From positions 1-64,000 of the forward strand of contig NZ_JBGQOP010000011.1 in assembly GCF_052119705.1 (NCBI RefSeq): a DNA stretch of 64,000 nt, written 5' to 3'. A program made the position numbers and the translations under genes. The notes under the pieces are model-generated. The model saw nothing but the letters and a program-made list of their open reading frames with translations, searched no databases and was not told the DNA's origin. Positions 42,897 through 51,275 of the stretch are shown one piece after another. The DNA is from Oceanimonas sp052119705. Lineage in GTDB: Bacteria > Pseudomonadota > Gammaproteobacteria > Enterobacterales > Aeromonadaceae. Within the stretch, counting starts at the first letter, position 1, and each line of letters starts with the position of its first letter.

Positions 42897-44198
42897 ATGG
42901 CTAAGATTATTAAAGTAATAGGTCGTGAAGTTATCGACTCGCGTGGCAACCCAACCGTAGAAGCCGATGTGTTTTTAGAAGGCGGCTTTATGGGCCGTGC
43001 TATCGCGCCATCAGGTGCTTCTACCGGTTCACGCGAAGCGCTTGAGCTGCGTGACGGTGATAAGTCACGCTTTTTAGGCAAAGGCGTACAAGTTGCCATT
43101 AATAACATTCAGGGTGTTATCGCCAAGGCGCTGATTGGCAAAGATGCCACCAAGCAAGCTGAAATCGATCAAATCATGATCGACTTAGATGGCACAGAAA
43201 ACAAAGCCAAGCTGGGCGCAAACGCCATTCTGGCCGTTTCTCTGGCAGTAGCGAAAGCCGCTGCTTTGTCTAAAGGCGTACCTTTGTATGCGTGGATTGC
43301 CGAGCTAAATGGCACCCCAGGTAAATACTCTATGCCACTGCCGATGATGAACATCATCAATGGTGGCGAGCACGCCGACAACAACGTCGACATTCAAGAG
43401 TTTATGATCCAGCCAGTTGGTGCCAAAAACATCAAAGAAGCGCTGCGCATGGGTGCCGAAGTGTTCCACAGCTTGGCCAAAGTATTAAAAGCCAAAGGTT
43501 TGAGCACCTCAGTGGGTGACGAAGGCGGTTTTGCGCCAGATTTAGAGTCGAACGAAGCGGCATTAGTGGCGATTAAAGCCGCCGTTGAGCAAGCCGGTTA
43601 TGTGCTGGGTAAAGACATTACCTTGGCCATGGACTGCGCGGCTTCTGAGTTTTACGATAAAGCCAAGGGCAACTACAACCTAAGCGGCGAAGGCAAAATA
43701 TTCACCGCCAATGAGTTTACTCATTATCTGGAAGACTTGACTAAGCGCTACCCAATCGTATCGATTGAAGATGGCTTAGATGAGTCAGATTGGGATGGTT
43801 TCGCTTATCAGACCAAGGTACTGGGCGACAAGATCCAACTGGTAGGTGACGACTTGTTCGTGACTAACACCAAGATCTTGAAAGAAGGTATCGACAAAGG
43901 TATCGCCAACTCTATCCTGATTAAGTTCAACCAGATTGGTACCTTGACCGAGACCTTGAACTCGATTCAAATGGCACAAAAAGCCGGTTACACAGTGGTG
44001 ATTTCCCATCGCTCTGGCGAAACCGAAGATACCACTATTGCCGACTTGGCTGTGGGTACCTGTGCTGGCCAAATTAAGACCGGCTCTATGAGCCGCTCAG
44101 ACCGTGTTGCTAAATACAACCAACTGATCCGCATCGAAGAAGAGCTGAACGGCAAGGCGCCGTTTAATGGCTTGTCTGAGATTAAAGGTCAGGCGTAA
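42897..44198 (+). CDS. eno: Enolase
   Basis: Enolase converts 2-phosphoglycerate to phosphoenolpyruvate and is also an RNA degradosome subunit in gammaproteobacteria. The 433-residue protein has the N-terminal SRGNPTVEADV, substrate loop GASTGSREALELRDGD, metal-binding DGTENKAKLGANAIL, and signature SHRSGETEDTTIADLAVG. AAGAGGAAG lies before ATG. It sits after pyrG and before ftsB-ispD as in E. coli and Vibrio. Confidence 0.98.
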   Translation: MAKIIKVIGREVIDSRGNPTVEADVFLEGGFMGRAIAPSGASTGSREALELRDGDKSRFLGKGVQVAINNIQGVIAKALIGKDATKQAEIDQIMIDLDGTENKAKLGANAILAVSLAVAKAAALSKGVPLYAWIAELNGTPGKYSMPLPMMNIINGGEHADNNVDIQEFMIQPVGAKNIKEALRMGAEVFHSLAKVLKAKGLSTSVGDEGGFAPDLESNEAALVAIKAAVEQAGYVLGKDITLAMDCAASEFYDKAKGNYNLSGEGKIFTANEFTHYLEDLTKRYPIVSIEDGLDESDWDGFAYQTKVLGDKIQLVGDDLFVTNTKILKEGIDKGIANSILIKFNQIGTLTETLNSIQMAQKAGYTVVISHRSGETEDTTIADLAVGTCAGQIKTGSMSRSDRVAKYNQLIRIEEELNGKAPFNGLSEIKGQA

Positions 44199-44280
44199 TT
44201 AATATATAAGCGTCGTCTGCGGCCAATAATACTGCCGCTGCAGGCTTAACTGCTTTAATTAAGCTCAGCAATGCAAAACT

Positions 44281-44310
44281 AGAAACCCCGCCCAGAGCGG
44301 GGTTTCTTTT
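44281..44310 (+). terminator. Rho-independent terminator after eno
   Basis: AGAAACCCCGC, a CCAGA loop and GCGGGGTTTCT form an 11-bp stem followed by TTT. Confidence 0.94.
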
Positions 44311-44358
44311 GTTTGGCGTCTGAATATGGGAAACTAGCGCCCTATTCGTGGAGGAATA

Positions 44359-44646
44359 ATGCGCATCCTTACCCTAATACTGCTCGGCCTATTATGTACC
44401 CTGCAATACGACCTCTGGTGGGGCAAAAACGGCTTGGCGGAATATCATGAAGCCCAAGGCTACGTTAATCGCCAAATGGAGGATAACGAGCAGTTGGTCA
44501 CCCGCAATGCATTATTGTATCGAGAGATTGAAGATCTTAATAAAGGGCTGGCGGCGGTAGAAGAGCTGGCGCGCAACGATTTAGGCATGATCAAACCTGG
44601 CGAAACCTTTTATCGCCTATTACTGGCCGATAAAGTACAACCATGA
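44359..44646 (+). CDS. ftsB: Cell-division protein FtsB
   Basis: FtsB is a bitopic divisome protein that forms the FtsQLB complex. The 95-residue protein has a single N-terminal membrane segment (about 3-20), then a coiled coil (about 30-70) with heptad-like Leu/Val and a conserved ELARNDLGMIKPGETFYRLL tail. Its stop overlaps the ispD start (ATGA), preserving the ftsB-ispD-ispF order of E. coli. Confidence 0.95.
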   Translation: MRILTLILLGLLCTLQYDLWWGKNGLAEYHEAQGYVNRQMEDNEQLVTRNALLYREIEDLNKGLAAVEELARNDLGMIKPGETFYRLLLADKVQP

Positions 44647-45383
44647 GCAAGCCTGTTCTTAATACGGCGCCGCTTGATATTGCCCTTATCGACACGGCAC
44701 AGATTTATACGGCTCCGATCTATACGGCCATAGTTCCTGCCGCTGGCATTGGCAGCCGCATGGCCGCCGACCGGCCTAAGCAATATTTAACGTTAGCGGG
44801 TAGCACAGTACTCGAACAAACCTTGAGCCGCTTACTTGAGCACAGTGCCATCGGCACTATTATTGTCGCCACCTCTCCCCTCGACAGTTGGTTTGAGCAC
44901 TTAGCCTTGGCGCAACATCCGCGTATTAAGCAAGTCGTTGGCGGTGCCGAGCGTGCCGATACGGTGCTTAATGCTCTGGCATTTGTTACTACCGACTGGG
45001 TATTAGTACACGATGCGGCGCGACCTTGTTTACAGGGCGCGGATCTCGATGCTGTGCTCAATGCCGGTCGCCAAGCTCAAGGCGCGATTTTAGCCAGTCG
45101 GGTGCGCGATACCATGAAGCGTGGCGATGGCCACGCCGCTATTGCTAACAGCGTATCGCGGGATGATCTCTGGCACGCACTGACGCCGCAGTGTTTTGCG
45201 ACCCACACCCTACGCCAAGCTTTAACGGGCGCGTTGGCTGCTGGCATTACCATTACCGATGAAGCATCAGCCATGGAGTGGGCGGGCTTTAGGCCGAAGC
45301 TTGTAGAAGGGCGCAGTGACAATATTAAGATCACCCGACCCGAAGACTTGGCACTGGCGAGCTTTTTCTTAGAGCAGAGCTAA
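44643..45383 (+). CDS. ispD: 2-C-methyl-D-erythritol 4-phosphate cytidylyltransferase
   Basis: IspD makes CDP-ME in the MEP isoprenoid pathway. The 246-residue protein has the nucleotide loop VPAAGIGSRMAADRPKQYL, the catalytic LVHDAARPCL and later TRPEDLALA. The N-terminus before VPAAG is about 29 residues, longer than in E. coli (about 12), and contains the internal near-repeat IDTAQIYTAPIYTA. The overlap start with ftsB argues that the extension is translated. Coupled to ftsB; ispF follows after a 232-bp repeat-containing gap. Confidence 0.96.
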   Translation: MSKPVLNTAPLDIALIDTAQIYTAPIYTAIVPAAGIGSRMAADRPKQYLTLAGSTVLEQTLSRLLEHSAIGTIIVATSPLDSWFEHLALAQHPRIKQVVGGAERADTVLNALAFVTTDWVLVHDAARPCLQGADLDAVLNAGRQAQGAILASRVRDTMKRGDGHAAIANSVSRDDLWHALTPQCFATHTLRQALTGALAAGITITDEASAMEWAGFRPKLVEGRSDNIKITRPEDLALASFFLEQS

Positions 45384-45390
45384 AGATTTC

Positions 45391-45537
45391 TTTGCCACGG
45401 AATACACGGAAGCACACGGACGAAGAGCTAGCTCAAAGGAGAAAAGAGCTTATGGTTTATAAGATCTTAACACCTAGAGGTTTTCGTTCTTATCTCATCT
45501 TAATTGTTCCGTGTTTTTCCGTGTATTCCGTGGCAAA
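45391..45537. repeat. 147-bp MITE-like element with 30-bp inverted arms
   Basis: The left arm (45391-45420) starts TTTGCCACGGAATACACGGA and the right arm (45508-45537) is its complement at 28 of 30 positions; 87 bp separate the arms. There is no ORF inside. It lies between ispD and ispF. Diverged relatives are at 6430-6575 and 54115-54190. The size and structure resemble miniature transposable elements; no target duplication was confirmed. Confidence 0.85.
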
Positions 45538-45615
45538 AATAGGTTTTTAACTTGCCTTAACGTGTGACGTACCGCGTAACACCACAGTATTTAACTGATA
45601 ACAGAGATTACAATC

Positions 45616-46092
45616 ATGATGCGAATTGGACACGGTTTTGACGTGCATAAATTTGGCGGTGAAGGCCCCTGCATTCTGGCCGGTGTGGCCGTGCCTTATG
45701 AGCAAGGTTTATTAGCCCATTCTGACGGCGATGTGATTTTACATGCGCTGACCGATGCCTTATTAGGCGCCATTGGCGCCGGTGATATTGGCCGCCATTT
45801 TCCCGATACCGATGCCGCCTATAAAGATGTAGACAGCCGTATCTTACTGCGCGATGTGGTCAATAAAGTGGCAGCCGCCGGCTTCGCCTTGGCCAATGCA
45901 GACATTACCGTGCTGGCGCAAGCGCCTAAGTTGTCGCCCTTTATTGAGGCGATGGAGGCTAACATAGCCGCGGACTTGCAAGTACCGGTAAGCATTATCA
46001 ACGTCAAGGCCACGACTACCGAGCAGCTCGGTTTTGTAGGACGTAAAGAAGGCATAGCGGCAGAAGCCGTGGTGTTGTTGGTGCAGCTATGA
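45616..46092 (+). CDS. ispF: 2-C-methyl-D-erythritol 2,4-cyclodiphosphate synthase
   Basis: IspF cyclises CDP-ME 2-phosphate in the MEP pathway. The 158-residue trimeric enzyme has the metal-binding GHGFDVHKF (Asp9, His11), AHSDGDVILHAL, and GRHFPDTD...KDVDSR motifs. Two consecutive ATGs (45616 and 45619) are both possible starts. It overlaps truD by four bases (ATGA). The usual ispD-ispF adjacency is kept but broken by a MITE-like element. Confidence 0.97.
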   Translation: MMRIGHGFDVHKFGGEGPCILAGVAVPYEQGLLAHSDGDVILHALTDALLGAIGAGDIGRHFPDTDAAYKDVDSRILLRDVVNKVAAAGFALANADITVLAQAPKLSPFIEAMEANIAADLQVPVSIINVKATTTEQLGFVGRKEGIAAEAVVLLVQL

Positions 46093-47153
46093 CAGCGACG
46101 GCTAATTTACACGAATGGCATTACCTGCACGGCGAGCCCTCGGCCACTGGCCGCTTAAAAACCGTACCCGAAGACTTTAAGGTGCGTGAAGACTTAGGCT
46201 TTACCCCTTGTGGTGAAGGCGAGCATATTTTGCTCTACATTCGTAAACGCGGCCAAAATACCCAGTGGATAGCGCGCGAATTAGCCCGAGTGGCAGGTGT
46301 GACCCAGCGTGAAGTCACTTGGGCGGGCTTAAAAGACCGCCATGCGGTGACCGAGCAATGGTTTGGTGTGCATTTACCCGGTAAGGCCGAGCCTAATTTT
46401 TCTAGCCTTGAGAATGGTGACGTACAAATTTTGGCCCGCGGGCGTCATCACAAGAAGCTAAAAATCGGCGCCCTTAAAGGCAACTGGTTTGAGCTTGTCG
46501 TAAACAATTTAGCCGTCACCGATCCTGTAGAGCTGGAAAGCCGCTTAACCGCCATCGCTAGCCGTGGCGTGCCTAATTATTATGGCGACCAACGCTTTGG
46601 CCATCATTTTGGCAATCTCGACCAAGCTCGCGCCATGTTTAATGGCAAAAAAATCAAAGATCGCAATAAACGCTCTATGTATTTATCGGCGGCGCGCAGT
46701 TATCTGTTTAATCTGGCTGCCAGCCAGCGTTTAAGCGCCGGTTTGGGCGAGCAACTCGTGGCCGGCGATTGTTTAATGCTCTCCGGCACCCAGTCTTTTT
46801 TCACCCTTAATGACGATAATCCACTCGATGCAGCACTGCAGGCGCGCTTTGATTCAGATGACGTGCGCTTAAGTGCGCCCCTGTGGGGCCGTGGTCGTTT
46901 GCCAAGTATTGAAGCCGCCGCCGAGTTAGAGCAGGCAGCACTCAGTGAACATGCAGATCTGTGCGAAGGCTTAGAAGCCCAAGGCCTAAAGCAAGAGCGT
47001 CGCCCGCTGTTGCTTAAACCTCAAGAGATGAGCTGGCAGTTCGACGGTGATCGTTTGCGGTTATCGTTTTGGTTACCGGCTGGCAGCTATGCCACCAGTG
47101 TGGTGCGTGAACTCGTGAAGGATAGTGAAGGTCATGAAGATACTAGTGAGTAA
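46089..47153 (+). CDS. truD: tRNA pseudouridine(13) synthase TruD
   Basis: TruD forms pseudouridine 13 in tRNA-Glu and some other tRNAs. The 354-residue protein has catalytic Asp83 in AGLKDRHAVTEQ and the TruD insertion domain with VPNYYGDQRFGH. It overlaps ispF upstream by 4 bp and surE downstream by 20 bp, forming a compact ispF-truD-surE-pcm-yqaA-nlpD run. Confidence 0.96.
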   Translation: MTATANLHEWHYLHGEPSATGRLKTVPEDFKVREDLGFTPCGEGEHILLYIRKRGQNTQWIARELARVAGVTQREVTWAGLKDRHAVTEQWFGVHLPGKAEPNFSSLENGDVQILARGRHHKKLKIGALKGNWFELVVNNLAVTDPVELESRLTAIASRGVPNYYGDQRFGHHFGNLDQARAMFNGKKIKDRNKRSMYLSAARSYLFNLAASQRLSAGLGEQLVAGDCLMLSGTQSFFTLNDDNPLDAALQARFDSDDVRLSAPLWGRGRLPSIEAAAELEQAALSEHADLCEGLEAQGLKQERRPLLLKPQEMSWQFDGDRLRLSFWLPAGSYATSVVRELVKDSEGHEDTSE

Positions 47154-47880
47154 TGACGATGGCGTGAATGCTAAGGGCATTCGCACCTTAAGTTGGGCCT
47201 TGTCTGAGTTTGCCGAAGTGGTGACGGTGGCGCCAGATCGCAATCGCAGCGGCGCCAGTCATTCTTTGACGCTAGAAGTACCGCTGCGCGCCGATAAACT
47301 CGACGACAGCGGCTTCTATTCGGTGAAGGGCACGCCCACGGATTGCGTGCACTGGGCGGTCAATTGTCTGCTGGATCCGGATCCCGATCTGGTGGTGGCG
47401 GGCATTAATCACGGTGCCAATTTGGGGGACGATGTGCTCTACTCCGGCACGGTTGCGGCCGCCACCGAAGGCCGTCATTTAGGTTTGCCCTCGCTGGCTA
47501 TCTCTTTATGCGGTGATCGCCACTTTGAGACGGCAGCTCATTACGCCTGTTTATTAGTGCAGGGCCTATTAAGAGCCCCCTTGGCGACCAACCAAATACT
47601 GAACGTGAACGTACCTGACTTGCCATTAAGCGAGATCCAAGGTATCAAAGTGACTCGTTTGGGGAATCGACACCGCTCTGAGCCCGTACTTAAAGAATTC
47701 GATCCTCGGGGCCGACCTATGTATTGGATAGGCCCACCGGGTGCGATTCAAGATGCAGGTGAGGGCACCGACTTCGACGCAGTAGAAAGAGGCTATGTCT
47801 CAATTACACCACTCACCATAGATATGACGGCGCATGACAAGATGGCGGCGTTAACCAGCTGGCTTAAGGAAGTGGAATAA
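47134..47880 (+). CDS. surE: 5'/3'-nucleotidase SurE
   Basis: SurE is a metal-dependent nucleotidase and exopolyphosphatase linked to stationary-phase survival. From ATG 47134 the 248-residue protein begins MKILVSNDDGV with the metal ligands Asp8 and Asp9, and has APDRNRSGASHSLTL and GINHGANLGDDVLYSGTV. A longer in-frame start (GTG 47125) adds three residues; the ATG fits the family and has GTGAAGG upstream. It overlaps truD by 20 bp and is 2 bp from pcm. Confidence 0.96.
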   Translation: MKILVSNDDGVNAKGIRTLSWALSEFAEVVTVAPDRNRSGASHSLTLEVPLRADKLDDSGFYSVKGTPTDCVHWAVNCLLDPDPDLVVAGINHGANLGDDVLYSGTVAAATEGRHLGLPSLAISLCGDRHFETAAHYACLLVQGLLRAPLATNQILNVNVPDLPLSEIQGIKVTRLGNRHRSEPVLKEFDPRGRPMYWIGPPGAIQDAGEGTDFDAVERGYVSITPLTIDMTAHDKMAALTSWLKEVE

Positions 47881-47882
47881 GG

Positions 47883-48515
47883 GTGCTTACGTTAGCAGGA
47901 CAGCGGCTTTATAGCCTGCTGCAACAACAAGGAATAACCAGCGAAGCTGTGCTGCAGGCGATTGCTTGCTTACCCAGAGAACAGTTCGTGGATGAAGCCA
48001 TGGCCCACCAAGCGTGGGATAACAGCGCCTTGCCAATCGGTTTTGGCCAAACTATCTCCCAGCCTTATATAGTGGCGCGTATGACTGAGGTGTTGTTGGC
48101 GCAAAACCCTAGGCCCAAACGCGTGTTAGAGGTGGGCACCGGCTCCGGTTTTCAAACAGCCGTATTGGCACAATTGGTAGAGCAGGTTTGCACCATAGAG
48201 CGGATCAAGTCTTTACAATATCAAGCGCGGCGTCGGTTACAGCGTCTCGATTTATATAATGTGGCCACTAAGCACGGTGACGGCTGGCAAGGTTGGGCCA
48301 GTAAGGCACCGTTTGATGCCATTATGGTGACGGCGGCGGCCCAAGAAACACCCCAAGCCTTATTGTCGCAATTAGCCGATGGTGGGCGCATGGTCATCCC
48401 CGTTGGCCAAGCTCAACAATCGCTGTGGCTGTATCAGCGCCATGGTGATCAATTTATCCGTACCGAATTAGAACCGGTGCGCTTTGTCCCGTTAGTGAAA
48501 GGCGATCTTGAGTGA
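47883..48515 (+). CDS. pcm: Protein-L-isoaspartate O-methyltransferase
   Basis: Pcm repairs isoaspartyl residues in aged proteins with SAM. The 210-residue protein starts at GTG and has the substrate loop ALPIGFGQTISQPYIVARM and SAM motif VLEVGTGSGFQTAVLAQL. It directly follows surE, as in E. coli, and its TGA overlaps the yqaA GTG by 4 bp. Confidence 0.96.
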   Translation: MLTLAGQRLYSLLQQQGITSEAVLQAIACLPREQFVDEAMAHQAWDNSALPIGFGQTISQPYIVARMTEVLLAQNPRPKRVLEVGTGSGFQTAVLAQLVEQVCTIERIKSLQYQARRRLQRLDLYNVATKHGDGWQGWASKAPFDAIMVTAAAQETPQALLSQLADGGRMVIPVGQAQQSLWLYQRHGDQFIRTELEPVRFVPLVKGDLE

Positions 48516-49093
48516 AGATTTTTTCTCGGTTATATCAGCAGGTGATGATTTGGTCTGTGCATCGCCATGCGCCGCTTTATTTATCGTTAAATAGCTTTGT
48601 TGAATCCATTTTCTGGCCGATTCCTGTGGATGTGATGCTGGCACCCATGACCTTAGTTAAGCCGCATCGCGCTTGGTATTATGCGGGTTTGGCTACTTTC
48701 TTCTCGGTATTAGGTGCCGCCTTTGGCTATTTACTGGGCTATGCACTCTGGGATCCTGTGGTCGCCCCTTTTATTGCCTCCATGGGCTATGAAGGAAAAA
48801 TTGAGCTTGCTCAAGCATGGTTTCATGAATGGGGCATTTGGGTGATCTTTATCGCCAGCTTCACGCCCATTCCTTATAAGGTGTTTACCGTCACCGCCGG
48901 CATGCTAAGCATGGCGTTTTTGCCGTTTGTACTGGTCTCCATAGTGGGGCGCGGCTTGCGCTTCTATCTGGTGGCAGGACTCATGAAGTGGGGCGGGCCT
49001 ACAATGGAAGCCAAACTACTGCGCTACATCGATATCTTAGGCTGGGTGTGCGTGGTTGCCGCCGTGGTAGCCTATTTGATGTTAAGAAACTGA
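48512..49093 (+). CDS. yqaA: VTT/DedA-family membrane protein YqaA
   Basis: This 193-residue polytopic membrane protein of the VTT (SNARE-associated/DedA-like) family has hydrophobic segments near 25-45, 52-78, 105-130, 135-155 and 170-190. Motifs SFVESIFWPIPVDVMLAPM and FTPIPYKVFTVTAGM are shared with YqaA proteins. It starts at GTG overlapping pcm and ends overlapping nlpD by one base. Molecular function is not established; relatives handle lipid transport. Confidence 0.9.
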   Translation: MKIFSRLYQQVMIWSVHRHAPLYLSLNSFVESIFWPIPVDVMLAPMTLVKPHRAWYYAGLATFFSVLGAAFGYLLGYALWDPVVAPFIASMGYEGKIELAQAWFHEWGIWVIFIASFTPIPYKVFTVTAGMLSMAFLPFVLVSIVGRGLRFYLVAGLMKWGGPTMEAKLLRYIDILGWVCVVAAVVAYLMLRN

Positions 49094-50088
49094 TGTTAAG
49101 GCAGAGCCGCTGTTTAATGCTGTGGTGTATCAATCTGGTATTGATCACCTTGCTGAGCGCCTGCTCTGCCTCCCGCCCGGCTCCTGTGTATGGCGTTAAT
49201 GCGCGTGGGCAAATACAAGCCAATGGTAGCCATTACGTGGTCGCCAGAGGCGATACCTTGTATTCCATTGCATGGCAGGCAGGGACGGATGTGCCAAGCC
49301 TAGCCCGTCATAATCGTATTGCTCCGCCTTATGCTATCTATCCTGGGCAAAGGCTACGCCTAGATGTGCCTGGGATTAAGCGGGCACAATATACAGTGCG
49401 CCGTGGCGATACGCTGAATAGCATAGCGAGAAATTCAAATAGCAGAGTCGCGGATTTGGCGCTGTTAAATGGCTTAAAACCGCCTTATCGCATCTATGTC
49501 GGTCAACGTCTGACGCTGCAAGGCGGATCAAGTTCTCGCAATGGGCAGCCGGCGCGCAGGGCTGCAATCCCTGCTGGCAAGATACAGGTTACCCAAACTA
49601 AAACCGGTCCTGCAGCTAAGAATACGCAGACGGTAAAATCGACTAAGCCAGTTGCAGCTGCTCCCGGAAAAGTTTACGCTGGAACGGCTGCACAAAAAAC
49701 CGCCGCCAATAATAAGACTATTCAATGGCGTTGGCCCACTACAGGACCCGTGATCTCGGGTTTCTCGTTGGCTGAAACCGGTAATAAAGGCATAGATATT
49801 AGAGGCAGCAGGGGGCAAGCTATTAATGCCGCCGCAGCGGGCAAGGTTGTATACGCAGGGAACGCGCTACGTGGATACGGCAACCTGATCATCATCAAAC
49901 ACAATGATGATTATTTGTCTGCCTACGCGCACAACGAAGTGCTTAAAGTGAAAGAGCAACAAGATGTGAGTGCAGGGCAGCACATAGCAGATATGGGTAG
50001 TAGTGATACCACTGATGTACGGTTGCATTTTGAAATCCGTTATCAGGGTTCGTCGGTAAATCCGATGAGCTATCTGCCAAAAAGGTAG
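49093..50088 (+). CDS. nlpD: Lipoprotein NlpD, murein hydrolase activator with two LysM domains
   Basis: NlpD is an outer-membrane lipoprotein that activates the amidase AmiC during division. From ATG 49093 the 331-residue protein has lipobox LLSAC with lipidated Cys24, two LysM domains (HYVVARGDTLYSIAWQAG and QYTVRRGDTLNSIARNSN), a Pro/Lys-rich linker, and a C-terminal M23 domain. The M23 metal site is degenerate (NKGIDIRG in place of HxGxD, RLHFEIR in place of HxH), as expected of an activator. E. coli NlpD has one LysM. An ATG at 49117 is a second candidate start. rpoS lies 60 bp downstream, as usual; rpoS promoters often lie within nlpD. Confidence 0.95.
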   Translation: MLRQSRCLMLWCINLVLITLLSACSASRPAPVYGVNARGQIQANGSHYVVARGDTLYSIAWQAGTDVPSLARHNRIAPPYAIYPGQRLRLDVPGIKRAQYTVRRGDTLNSIARNSNSRVADLALLNGLKPPYRIYVGQRLTLQGGSSSRNGQPARRAAIPAGKIQVTQTKTGPAAKNTQTVKSTKPVAAAPGKVYAGTAAQKTAANNKTIQWRWPTTGPVISGFSLAETGNKGIDIRGSRGQAINAAAAGKVVYAGNALRGYGNLIIIKHNDDYLSAYAHNEVLKVKEQQDVSAGQHIADMGSSDTTDVRLHFEIRYQGSSVNPMSYLPKR

Positions 50089-50103
50089 CCTATCTGCCAA
50101 AAA
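50070..50103. repeat. 14-bp direct repeat spanning the nlpD stop
   Basis: CTATCTGCCAAAAA occurs at 50070-50083 and again at 50090-50103, a 20-bp-period duplication covering the last codons (YLPKR stop) and the DNA immediately after. Confidence 0.9.
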
Positions 50104-50148
50104 TAACATCCGGGAGACAGGTAGTCCCCGGAAAAAGGGAGAGTAACC

Positions 50149-51126
50149 ATGAGTCACAGTAAAGCATTAGCTCAAACAGATGACATGGATTTTGACGCTA
50201 ACAACGCAACGGACGCGACGCTTAGCCGAGAGCAAGAAAGTGTAGAAACGATTGAGACCGAAGACACCATTAGTGCCGAAAACAGCCGCACTTTAGATGT
50301 GACTCAGCTGTATCTAGGTGAAATTGGTATTTCGCCGTTATTAACGGCAGAAGAAGAAGTCTTATATGCTCGCCGCGCCCTGCGGGGTGATTTAGTTGCG
50401 CGCAAACGCATGATCGAGTCCAATTTACGATTGGTAGTCAAAATCTCCCGCCGTTATAACAACCGAGGGTTAGCACTGCTCGACTTAATTGAAGAGGGCA
50501 ACCTAGGTTTAATTCGCGCAGTTGAAAAGTTTGATCCCGAGCGCGGCTTTCGCTTTTCTACTTATGCCACTTGGTGGATCCGCCAAACCATAGAGCGCGC
50601 CATCATGAACCAGACGCGTACCATACGCCTGCCCATTCATGTGGTAAAAGAGCTAAATGTGTATCTGCGCACCGCTCGCGAGTTAGCCCAACGCCTGGAT
50701 CATGAACCCACAGCCGAAGAAATTGCTCAAGCCCTCGATAAACCCGTGGGTGATGTTTCGCGCATGCTCAAGCTGAACGAAAAAGTCAGCTCGGTCGACA
50801 CGCCCATTGGCGGTGACGGCGACAAGGCGTTGTTAGATGTGATCGCCGATGAAAACGACACTAATCCTGAAACTGAGCTGCAAGACAACGACATCAATAA
50901 CAGCTTGGTGCGCTGGTTAGGTGAGCTTAACCCTAAGCAGCGTGAAGTGTTGGCGCGCCGCTTTGGGTTGCTGGGCTATGAAGCATCCACATTAGAGCAT
51001 GTAGGCCAAGAAATTGGCTTAACCCGAGAGCGGGTGCGCCAAATTCAAGTGGAAGCGCTGCGTCGTCTAAAAGAAATCGTCACTCAGCAAGGCCTGTGTG
51101 TGGATACGCTTTTTTACGATAACTAA
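50149..51126 (+). CDS. rpoS: RNA polymerase sigma factor RpoS
   Basis: RpoS is the general-stress and stationary-phase sigma factor. The 325-residue protein has region 1.2, region 2 (DLIEEGNLGLIRAVEKFDPE and FSTYATWWIRQTIERAIMNQ), region 3 and region 4 (LTRERVRQIQVEALRRLKEI). AAGGGAGAG precedes ATG. Context nlpD-rpoS-(mutS) matches E. coli and Vibrio. Confidence 0.98.
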   Translation: MSHSKALAQTDDMDFDANNATDATLSREQESVETIETEDTISAENSRTLDVTQLYLGEIGISPLLTAEEEVLYARRALRGDLVARKRMIESNLRLVVKISRRYNNRGLALLDLIEEGNLGLIRAVEKFDPERGFRFSTYATWWIRQTIERAIMNQTRTIRLPIHVVKELNVYLRTARELAQRLDHEPTAEEIAQALDKPVGDVSRMLKLNEKVSSVDTPIGGDGDKALLDVIADENDTNPETELQDNDINNSLVRWLGELNPKQREVLARRFGLLGYEASTLEHVGQEIGLTRERVRQIQVEALRRLKEIVTQQGLCVDTLFYDN

Positions 51127-51199
51127 TCCTTAAGTTATCCATACGCACTTAAATCAGCAGTACGGCGCCACCTAAAGTAATAATGCGCCAGCCCGCAAC

Positions 51200-51241
51200 A
51201 AAAAAGCCAGCATCCGACATCACGTCGGTGCTGGCTTTTTT
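51200..51241. terminator. Bidirectional terminator between rpoS and mutS
   Basis: AAAAAGCCAGCA plus inner stem CCGAC/GTCGG and TGCTGGCTTTTT form a long hairpin with A- and T-runs, serving rpoS and the convergent mutS. A GCCGCTTGGTGCTGGGCGCT repeat copy (51251-51270) lies between it and the mutS stop. Confidence 0.94.
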
Positions 51242-51275
51242 GTTTGGCTCGCCGCTTGGTGCTGGGCGCTCGGGG

